Assembly: GCA_027013765.1 (NCBI GenBank)
Contig: JALWGG010000191.1
Coordinates: 3,673 to 9,462 of the forward strand
Direction of reading: 5' to 3'
DNA length: 5,790 nucleotides
DNA from: Acidilobaceae archaeon
GTDB taxonomy: Archaea > Thermoproteota > Thermoprotei_A > Sulfolobales > Acidilobaceae
Shown here: positions 1 to 3,768 of the stretch, piece after piece
How the letters are laid out: every line of letters starts with the position of its first letter
How positions within the stretch are numbered: position 1 is the first letter of the stretch
Notes under the pieces: generated by a model
Database searches by the model: none
What the model was told of the DNA's origin: nothing
What the model saw: only the letters and a program-made list of their open reading frames with translations
Translations under genes and position numbers: made by a program

Positions 1-201
1 CTAGGCAAGCCCTTCAGGCCAGAGGCAATAGTATTCGTCGAGGACCTCCCGAGGACGAGGAGCGGCAAGATCATGAGGAGGGTGATAAGGGCTATACTAC
101 GCGACATGCCGCTGGGCAACCTGGCAGTTCTGGAGAATCCCGAGTCGATAGAGTATATTAAGAGGAGAGTTGATGAGTTCAAGAGCCTTATGAAAAAGTG
201 A
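1..201 (+). CDS. acs: Acetyl-CoA synthetase (AMP-forming), C-terminal fragment
   Basis: This is the last 66 codons of an ANL-superfamily adenylate-forming enzyme; the rest lies off the left edge, and frame 1 is open to the TGA at 199-201. The fragment contains the family's C-terminal A10 motif PRTRSGKIMRR (fragment residues 17-27). Its Lys (fragment residue 23) corresponds to the catalytic lysine of acetyl-CoA synthetase, which helps form acetyl-adenylate and is the residue acetylated by Pat-type enzymes in bacteria. The following stretch, RAILRDMPLGNLAVLENPESI, matches the usual Acs ending (a small-lid helix, then a GDLSTLEDP-like segment). The enzyme converts acetate, ATP and CoA to acetyl-CoA, AMP and PPi in the cytoplasm. 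Another short-chain acyl-CoA synthetase of the same family cannot be excluded without the N-terminal substrate pocket. The gene converges with the osmC-like gene, with 9 bp between stops. Confidence 0.88.
   Translation, partial: LGKPFRPEAIVFVEDLPRTRSGKIMRRVIRAILRDMPLGNLAVLENPESIEYIKRRVDEFKSLMKK
193..197 (-). terminator. Possible oligo-T terminator for the osmC-like transcript
   Basis: The A5 run in the last codons of acs (+ strand) reads as TTTTT on the - strand, 14-18 nt beyond the stop of the osmC-like gene. Its distance and composition suit an archaeal oligo-T terminator. The convergent genes therefore seem to place their termination signals inside each other's coding ends. This is inferred from composition only. 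Confidence 0.35.
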
Positions 202-210
202 CCATATAGT

Positions 211-609
211 TCAGGACTCGGCCACTACTATGTCCTCTACTTTATCTATTATGAGTCTGAGGCCCGGGCACTTTTTCGCTGCCTCCCTTACTTCACCCGC
301 CTCATACCCTTTAGGGACAACTATGTGGACAACAAATTTCTCCATGAAGGGCTCCTCTCCCCGGGATAGTGTATCTATGCTAGTATACGCCTCAATCCTG
401 ACTTCTACTATACCCTCGCCGATGCCTAGGATCGTGGACACCTTTTTGGATATGCAGGCCGCGAAGGCTGATAATAAGATGTTCACTCCCATCCTGTCCC
501 CAGGGACCTCTATATCCCCTATCCTAGAAGTGTCGTTTTCAGGGTCATAGCTCCCATGTCCCTCAGCTATTAGCATATAACCCATCCTATAGCCCCCCGG
601 GCTTAGCAT
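211..609 (-). CDS. OsmC/Ohr-family redox protein
   Basis: The 132-residue protein has the OsmC-fold layout: an N-terminal hairpin (GGYRMGYMLIAEGHG), then the central-helix motif LLSAFAACISKK with Cys52, then AAKKCPGLRLIIDKVEDIVV near the C terminus with Cys114. These two Cys sit where OsmC and Ohr proteins carry the peroxidatic/resolving pair that reduces organic hydroperoxides. Many archaeal members are known only as OsmC-like, and the substrate cannot be read here. Length is normal for the family (about 130-140). ATG 609 is chosen because it keeps the GGYR strand and because the TATA box at 623-640 predicts a transcript start at about 602-610, making the mRNA leaderless or nearly so. An alternative ATG at 585 is preceded by GGGGGG. 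The gene follows the AIM24 gene on the same strand, 95 bp away, with its own promoter. Confidence 0.85.
   Translation of the reverse strand: MLSPGGYRMGYMLIAEGHGSYDPENDTSRIGDIEVPGDRMGVNILLSAFAACISKKVSTILGIGEGIVEVRIEAYTSIDTLSRGEEPFMEKFVVHIVVPKGYEAGEVREAAKKCPGLRLIIDKVEDIVVAES
272..276 (+). terminator. Possible oligo-T terminator for the acs transcript
   Basis: A T5 run (CTTTTTCG) lies about 70 nt beyond the acs stop on the + strand, inside the oppositely oriented osmC-like gene. Archaeal RNA polymerase commonly terminates at runs of five or more T without a hairpin. No T run occurs between the two stop codons, so this is the first candidate. A second T5 lies near 441-445. Confidence 0.3.
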
Positions 610-622
610 CTCCTGGTTGCCT

Positions 623-640
623 GGTTTATATCTTAAAAAA
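623..640 (-). promoter_or_regulatory. TATA box of the osmC-like gene
   Basis: Reading the - strand, TTTTTTAAGATATAAACC is the most A/T-rich element in the gap before the osmC-like gene. Depending on which 8-mer TBP binds, a start 26-27 nt downstream falls at about 602-610, on or next to the ATG at 609-607. That suggests leaderless initiation at 609 or a very short leader to ATG 585. Confidence 0.6.
635..640 (-). terminator. T6 run, possible terminator of the AIM24 transcript
   Basis: The - strand has TTTTTT 65-70 nt beyond the AIM24 stop, the only strong T run in this gap. It overlaps the upstream part of the next gene's TATA box, so the same bases may end one transcript and position the next. 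This is inferred from composition. Confidence 0.35.
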
Positions 641-704
641 TTATGTATTCAGCATGGTTGTGTCTAGTTTATGTACTTTCGCGCACTCCACCCCGGATGG
701 GCAT

Positions 705-1373
705 TTAGCTTGATGGCAGGAATCTCCTGATGATCCTAGCAAATAATGGTAGGTTTCTTGTCTGGACCCATACTCTTCCCGGCCCTACAACGTCTAGGAC
801 GATACCTTCCCCGCCGAAGAATAGTGTCTTCCATCCACCCCACTTCCTGACGTTCCACGAGACTGTATCGTCTAGCGCGACGAAGTGCGCGTTGTCTATC
901 GTTGCCTTTTCGCCGGGCCCCAGGTTTATCTGCTCCATCGCTCCGTAGCTGTTTATGAATACTATACCCGTCCCGCTGGCCCTGGTCCATACTAGTTCTC
1001 CTTCTGCTAGTAGGCCTTTGAGGCCCCTCCAAGCGGTTGATACTTCAATGTCTCCTATGTGTGCCAGGTAGCTCCCATCCTGTATAACTAGTGAGCCCCC
1101 GTTTAGCTCCACCGCTGCTATGTCTCCCGCCAGCCCCGGCGCTATCCATAGCTCTACGTCGCTCCTAGCCGTTACGGTGTTCATGAAGAAGCTTTCGCCG
1201 CCCATTAGCATCCTCGATAGTCCCCTGAGGATCCCTCCGCTGGAGGTCTTAACCTCCACCTCCCCCTTATGGAGCATGTAGGAGCCCGGCTCTACGGTTA
1301 TCGACTCTCCGGGCTTGAGCCAGACCTTGAGGAGAGAGTATGCTGGGGAGTGTTCAATCCTGTACTCTACCAT
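705..1373 (-). CDS. AIM24 family protein (DUF124)
   Basis: This 222-residue protein is recognisable as the AIM24/DUF124 family, a double beta-sandwich protein named after a yeast mitochondrial factor. Its molecular function in prokaryotes is unsettled. An internal duplication is visible: EPGSYMLHKGEVEV (about residues 28-41) followed by LRGLSRML, and QDGSYLAHIGDIEV (about 98-111) followed by WRGLKGLL. The C terminus carries the family's GPGRVWVQTRNL ending (about 197-208). No signal peptide or membrane segment is seen, so it is probably cytoplasmic. The start is set at ATG 1373, preceded by GGTGGTG (1377-1383). An in-frame ATG at 1412 lies only a few bases from the TATA box and upstream of the predicted transcript start (about 1395), so it is unlikely to be translated. 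The gene is divergent from the methyltransferase and shares its promoter region. Confidence 0.85.
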   Translation of the reverse strand: MVEYRIEHSPAYSLLKVWLKPGESITVEPGSYMLHKGEVEVKTSSGGILRGLSRMLMGGESFFMNTVTARSDVELWIAPGLAGDIAAVELNGGSLVIQDGSYLAHIGDIEVSTAWRGLKGLLAEGELVWTRASGTGIVFINSYGAMEQINLGPGEKATIDNAHFVALDDTVSWNVRKWGGWKTLFFGGEGIVLDVVGPGRVWVQTRNLPLFARIIRRFLPSS

Positions 1374-1376
1374 AAA

Positions 1377-1383
1377 CACCACC
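1377..1383 (-). promoter_or_regulatory. Ribosome binding site fixing the AIM24 start
   Basis: GGTGGTG on the - strand, just before ATG 1373, fits the archaeal anti-Shine-Dalgarno (GGAGGTGATC-type complement). It supports this start over the in-frame ATG at 1412. Confidence 0.6.
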
Positions 1384-1416
1384 AGGCCATTCACTATTGA
1401 CACACAGAGCATAGCT

Positions 1417-1428
1417 AGTATTTAAGCA
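1417..1428. promoter_or_regulatory. Near-symmetric TATA element shared by divergent genes
   Basis: The element reads TATTTAAGC on the + strand and GCTTAAATA on the - strand, and it is the only clear TATA-like sequence in the gap. With the usual 26-27 nt offset it predicts a - strand start near 1395, giving a leader of about 22 nt to the AIM24 ATG with its binding site. On the + strand it predicts a start near 1448-1450, on the tandem GTG codons (1447, 1450) of the methyltransferase. One TBP site may thus serve both directions. No clear BRE purine tract is seen on the + side. Confidence 0.55.
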
Positions 1429-1446
1429 TTCAACCAGTAGTATAGT

Positions 1447-2019
1447 GTGGTGTTGATTGTGGGCCTTATAGAGGTCCTGGAGGAGATTAGGAGGGAGAGC
1501 CTGTCGAGGGGGATCCCCGCTATAGACCCTGAGGACGGCATGGTTCTGCAGGCTCTAGCATTCCACATAGCATCTAGTGGCGGGGATACGGTCATTGATG
1601 CAGGGGCTGGTGTGGGATACTCTACTGCATGGCTAGCAGCGGGCCTTGAAGCTGGATGCAGATCCAGATGTAGGCTTATCGCAATCGAGTATGACCCCGG
1701 CAAGGCTTCAAGGATAAAGGGGAACCTAGATAAGCTCGGCCTAGGCAGGGTGGAGGTCCTCGTCAGGGTAGGGGAGGCCCTTGAGGTCCTCAAGGACCTC
1801 GGCAGCGTTGATATGGCGTTCATAGACATAGAGAAGTACCAGTACCCAGACGCCCTTGAGGTCCTCAAGAGGATCCTAAAGAAGGGGGGCCTAGCAGCAT
1901 TCCACAACGCATACTTCCCCCCACCCCCGCCAGAGTTCTTCGACGCCGTCTCAAGGCCCCCGTGGAGGTACACAGTCATACCTACTCCAGCGGGGCTACT
2001 AGTAGCCTACCTCCAGTAA
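1447..2019 (+). CDS. Class I SAM-dependent O-methyltransferase-like protein
   Basis: The 190-residue protein has a Rossmann-type methyltransferase fold. Motif I is VIDAGAGVGYST (49-60), which binds the methionine part of SAM. Strand beta2 ends in LIAIEYDP with Glu81, the usual ribose-binding acidic residue. FIDIEKYQYPDAL (125-136) matches the FIDADKxxYxxxL signature of catechol-type/YrrM-like O-methyltransferases, with Asp127 as probable metal ligand. Where that family has a second Asp-Asn pair, this protein has His153-Asn154 (AFHNA). A run of five prolines (158-162) follows. The methyl acceptor is unknown. The start GTG 1447 (or the adjacent GTG 1450) coincides with the transcript start predicted from the TATA element, so the mRNA is probably leaderless; GTG 1459 is a less likely alternative. 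The gene ends only a few bases before the 5S promoter. Confidence 0.8.
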   Translation: MVLIVGLIEVLEEIRRESLSRGIPAIDPEDGMVLQALAFHIASSGGDTVIDAGAGVGYSTAWLAAGLEAGCRSRCRLIAIEYDPGKASRIKGNLDKLGLGRVEVLVRVGEALEVLKDLGSVDMAFIDIEKYQYPDALEVLKRILKKGGLAAFHNAYFPPPPPEFFDAVSRPPWRYTVIPTPAGLLVAYLQ

Positions 2020-2020
2020 C

Positions 2021-2031
2021 GCTTAAAAACC
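2021..2031 (+). promoter_or_regulatory. TATA box of the 5S rRNA gene
   Basis: GCTTAAAAACC begins 2 nt after the methyltransferase stop. Its centre (about 2026) plus 26-27 nt gives a start at about 2052-2053, almost exactly the 5' end of the 5S acceptor stem. This suggests the 5S transcript starts at or within a base or two of the mature end. Confidence 0.75.
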
Positions 2032-2053
2032 CGCCACTGCACGTTTACAACAC

Positions 2054-2180
2054 GCCCGGCCCGACCAGAGCAGCCGGGCAACACCCGGACTCATATCGAA
2101 CCCGGAAGTTAAGCCGGCTGCGTTGGGGGTCCCCGTGGGGTCCGAGAGGCCCTGCAGGGCCCCCAAGTCGGGGCCGGGCA
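2054..2180 (+). rRNA. rrf: 5S ribosomal RNA
   Basis: The region has the archaeal 5S core: CAACACCCGGACTCAT, then TCGAACCCGGAAGTTAAGCC, very close to the crenarchaeal sequence I remember. Helix I is a perfect 9-bp pairing of GCCCGGCCC (2054-2062) with GGGCCGGGC (2171-2179). Helix II pairs GCAGCCGG (2070-2077) with CCGGCTGC (2114-2121). The arm containing helix IV closes with TTGGGGG (2123-2129) against CCCCCAA (2160-2166). The length of about 127 nt is normal. It forms the 5S particle in the large subunit with L5 and L18. The gene stands alone, away from 16S-23S, as is usual in Crenarchaeota, and has its own TATA box. No T run follows it before the next gene. The ends are accurate to within one or two bases. 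Confidence 0.95.
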
Positions 2181-2193
2181 CTACTCCTATCAC

Positions 2194-2199
2194 GGGTGG
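2194..2199 (+). promoter_or_regulatory. Ribosome binding site for the TTG-started alkyltransferase
   Basis: GGGTGG ends 6 nt before TTG 2206 and matches part of the archaeal Shine-Dalgarno. It supports TTG as the start. The frame stays open upstream into the 5S gene but offers no usable start codon nearby. Confidence 0.5.
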
Positions 2200-2205
2200 C
2201 CTGGA

Positions 2206-2520
2206 TTGGATAAGAGGAGCCTAGCATACACACTACTACAGCTTATACCCCCGGGATACGTGACCACGTATGCAAGCCTTGCAAGGGTTCTGGGAACGTC
2301 GCCCCGGGCTGTTGGGAGACTCATGGCATCGAACCCGGACCCAGTCATAGTCCCGTGCCATAGGGTGGTTAAGTCGAACCTAGACCTTGGGGGCTATAGT
2401 ATGGGTGGCCCCATGGTTAAGAGGAGGCTCCTAGAGCTTGAGGGTGTAGAGTTCGACAGCCGAGGTCGTGTTAAGAGGAGGCATGTTATACTAATTGACA
2501 AGCTACTACTCGAAGGGTAG
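2206..2520 (+). CDS. ogt: O6-alkylguanine-DNA alkyltransferase (MGMT), compact form
   Basis: The 104-residue protein corresponds to the C-terminal, DNA-binding and catalytic domain of MGMT/Ogt. It transfers alkyl groups from O6-alkylguanine to its own cysteine, a suicidal DNA-repair reaction. The helix-turn-helix is TTYASLARVLGTSPRAVGRLM (about 20-40), and Arg34 is in the position of the arginine finger that flips the base. The active site is VPCHRVV with Cys51, followed by LGGYSMGG. LLELEG supplies the conserved Glu79. The presence of Cys rather than Trp argues for an active enzyme and against an alkyltransferase-like (ATL) protein, although the size is ATL-like; full-length archaeal Ogt is usually about 150-170 residues with an N-terminal RNase H-like domain, which is absent here. 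The start is TTG 2206, 25 nt past the 5S gene. No promoter is visible between them, so it is probably expressed by readthrough from 5S. Confidence 0.88.
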   Translation: MDKRSLAYTLLQLIPPGYVTTYASLARVLGTSPRAVGRLMASNPDPVIVPCHRVVKSNLDLGGYSMGGPMVKRRLLELEGVEFDSRGRVKRRHVILIDKLLLEG

Positions 2521-2526
2521 GATGCC

Positions 2527-2534
2527 TTTATTAA
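2527..2534 (+). promoter_or_regulatory. TATA box of the Sm-like gene
   Basis: TTTATTAA is centred at about 2530.5. A start 26 nt downstream falls on the A of ATG 2556, which predicts a leaderless mRNA for the Sm-like protein independent of the alkyltransferase gene 35 nt upstream. Confidence 0.6.
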
Positions 2535-2555
2535 GGATATAGTATAGCCTGGTGC

Positions 2556-2846
2556 ATGGTGCATGGAGCTATGGCGGTTGAGGGTAGGCTAGTAAACCCG
2601 TTGAGGTACCTGAGGGATGCTGTAAACACGCAGATCTATGTTAGGCTTAAGGATGGGAGCGAGTACATGGGGACCCTTATCATGACCGACTCGACTATGA
2701 ATCTAGTGCTCGACGACACGGTAGAGTTGAGGGGTGGTGGTAAGAGGATTGTGGCTAAGATAGGGAAGGCTATGATAAGGGGGAGCATGATACAGTATAT
2801 CAGCTTCAACCCGGATATAGCCGCTGAGGAGGCGTTGACTAGCTAG
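2556..2846 (+). CDS. Sm-like archaeal protein (LSm/SmAP)
   Basis: The 96-residue protein has both Sm motifs. Sm1 covers about residues 15-53 (PLRYLRDAVNTQIYVRL, then DGSEYMGTL and DSTMNLVLDD). Sm2 is KIGKAMIRGSMIQYIS (about 69-83) with the IRG signature. Family members form six- or seven-membered rings that bind U-rich RNA and take part in RNA processing and turnover. In the uridine pocket Asp45, Asn49 and Arg75 are present, but the residue that stacks on the base (often His or an aromatic one in DxHMN) is Thr47. ATG 2556 is chosen because the TATA box predicts transcription from that base; ATG 2571 (MAVEGRLVNPL) is an alternative that fits typical family N termini. The stop overlaps the nucS stop by 4 bp. 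No ribosomal L37e gene follows, although that pairing is common in archaea. Confidence 0.9.
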   Translation: MVHGAMAVEGRLVNPLRYLRDAVNTQIYVRLKDGSEYMGTLIMTDSTMNLVLDDTVELRGGGKRIVAKIGKAMIRGSMIQYISFNPDIAAEEALTS

Positions 2847-3619
2847 TCCAGATACCTTAGGATCCCCCTACTACTCTTAGCCTGCTCCTTGAGCATGCCG
2901 TAGAGCCTAGCCAAGTCTATCCTCCTAAACTCAAGCCCCTCCCGGGACAACCTGTAGATGGCGGCCTCAGTGGCTTCTGGAGCCACTAGTATCCCCCTGA
3001 CACTCCTACCACCCCTCCTAAAATACTCTATATACCTAGCCAGCTGTTTAGCCGCCTCCTCACCGGCCTTAACCCTCTTAATCTCTATGACGACAAGCCT
3101 ACCCTCCCTATCGATCCCGTAAAGGTCGACGAAGCCAGGGTCGATCCTCTTCTCCACATCAACAATCCTCAACCCCTCCTCTATCAGGCTGGGGTTGCTG
3201 GCTAGGAGGTCCCGTATCTCATGCTCGTTGAGATACATCCAGAAGCCCCCCTCCTCGGGTGATTTCAGGATCATGATTGAATGTATGCTACCGCACTTTA
3301 TGACGAGGACCTCTCTAGGCCTCCTCCTCACAGCCTTAACAATGAGTAGACCCTCAGAGTGCTGGACTGTTATGGATGAGGTGTCAGGCTGCCAGTTATC
3401 CGGCTTAAACCCCCTAGGGCCATGGACTATAACGCTCCCGTCAGGCTTTATTATGACCAGCCTATCCCCCGGCGTCGTCCTGCTCGCAGCCCTCCCCTCA
3501 TACTCTATCGTGCAGTTGGCGAAGAAGCTTATCCACATCCTATACTCTATACCATGCGACAGTATCCTGGCAGCCTCCTCGACCCCCGGCTGGGCATGGA
3601 CTAGTTCTAGCGGCAACAC
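2843..3619 (-). CDS. nucS: Mismatch endonuclease NucS/EndoMS
   Basis: The 258-residue protein is full length for NucS, a homodimeric endonuclease that cuts both strands at mismatches in a MutS-independent repair pathway and also acts on branched DNA. The N-terminal beta-barrel DNA-binding domain includes YEGRA (Arg43), the DRLVIIKPDGSVIVH strand and the NWQP loop (Trp76), equivalent to base-contacting residues of Pyrococcus NucS. The C-terminal RecB-like nuclease core has GFVD (Asp165), VIEIKR (Glu179, Lys181) and KQLARY (Gln192, Tyr196), all catalytic positions being intact. The C terminus (SRGILRYLD) lacks a clear QxxLxxFF PCNA-binding box. The start is GTG 3619, with GGGTG 4-8 nt upstream and an in-frame TAG seven codons before; TTG 3616 is an alternative. 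It converges with the Sm-like gene (shared CTAG stops) and diverges from cdvB. Confidence 0.92.
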   Translation of the reverse strand: MLPLELVHAQPGVEEAARILSHGIEYRMWISFFANCTIEYEGRAASRTTPGDRLVIIKPDGSVIVHGPRGFKPDNWQPDTSSITVQHSEGLLIVKAVRRRPREVLVIKCGSIHSIMILKSPEEGGFWMYLNEHEIRDLLASNPSLIEEGLRIVDVEKRIDPGFVDLYGIDREGRLVVIEIKRVKAGEEAAKQLARYIEYFRRGGRSVRGILVAPEATEAAIYRLSREGLEFRRIDLARLYGMLKEQAKSSRGILRYLD

Positions 3620-3654
3620 CCGGCACCCTAGACCACTCTATAGCCTGGCCCCTC

Positions 3655-3666
3655 CTTCTATAATGC
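3655..3666 (-). promoter_or_regulatory. Possible TATA box of nucS
   Basis: The - strand reads GCATTATAGAAG. Its centre lies about 41 nt before GTG 3619, predicting a start near 3634 and a leader of about 15 nt that retains the GGGTG ribosome binding site. The element is weaker than the other TATA boxes here, so this is tentative. Confidence 0.4.
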
Positions 3667-3696
3667 TTCACGGTATCTACACCTTATTTTCCGGGT

Positions 3697-3712
3697 GTTA
3701 CCTAGCGTTACC
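3697..3712 (+). repeat. GTTACC direct repeat, 10-bp period
   Basis: GTTACC occurs at 3697-3702 and again at 3707-3712, so the two copies sit one helical turn apart on the same face of the DNA, in the middle of the nucS-cdvB intergenic region. This spacing would suit a dimeric regulator. The repeat is only 6 bp, so chance is possible. Confidence 0.35.
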
Positions 3713-3752
3713 CCAAATACCATGGGCAGCTGTAGTATAGTTAGCTATGGGA

Positions 3753-3758
3753 GAGGTG
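3753..3758 (+). promoter_or_regulatory. Ribosome binding site of cdvB
   Basis: GAGGTG, 10 nt before ATG 3769, is a strong archaeal Shine-Dalgarno. It implies that cdvB mRNA has a real leader, unlike several leaderless genes in this window. The TATA box is unclear; TTATTTT (about 3685-3691) and CAAATAC (about 3714-3720) are candidates that would keep this site in the transcript. Confidence 0.65.
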
Positions 3759-3768
3759 TAGATAGGCT

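Larger units (their letters stand above)
3674..3764. repeat. 11-nt inverted repeat in the nucS-cdvB divergent region
   Basis: TATCTACACCT at 3674-3684 is the exact reverse complement of AGGTGTAGATA at 3754-3764. The right copy overlaps the cdvB Shine-Dalgarno (GAGGTG); the left copy lies just upstream of the candidate nucS TATA box. As a result both divergent genes have AGGTGTAGATA in the same orientation relative to their own coding strand, about 5 nt before ATG on the cdvB side and about 55 nt before GTG on the nucS side. It may be an operator for one regulator, or chance. Confidence 0.5.

Noticed and set aside
671..730. A 19-codon + strand ORF (ATG TAC TTT ...) between the osmC-like and AIM24 genes
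   Set aside because: It is very short, lacks a ribosome binding site or TATA box at a suitable distance, and runs into the end of the AIM24 gene on the opposite strand. Chance is sufficient.
726..760. A CTGATGA string that could be a C box of a C/D guide RNA
   Set aside because: The first base does not fit RUGAUGA, no D or D' box pair is found at proper spacing, and it lies in the coding end of the AIM24 gene.
1374..1412. A 13-residue longer AIM24 protein starting at ATG 1412
   Set aside because: This ATG is almost on the TATA element and upstream of the predicted transcript start. The extra residues are not family-like, whereas ATG 1373 has a GGTGGTG site and begins with the family-typical MVEYRIEH.
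1422..1979. A 185-residue - strand open frame opposite the methyltransferase
   Set aside because: Its composition (Ser, Pro and Arg rich, no recognisable motif) is that of an antisense shadow, and the + strand frame has clear methyltransferase motifs.
2181..2205. A terminator between 5S and the alkyltransferase gene
   Set aside because: No run of four or more T and no hairpin is seen in these 25 bases, so no terminator is annotated.
1962..2233. Open frames on both strands across the 5S rRNA gene
   Set aside because: The region is explained by the 5S helices and conserved core; the translated peptides are low-complexity Pro/Gly/Arg artefacts.
3195..3740. A 181-residue + strand frame covering part of nucS and the intergenic region
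   Set aside because: It is antisense to a full-length NucS with all catalytic residues, and its translation shows no family features.
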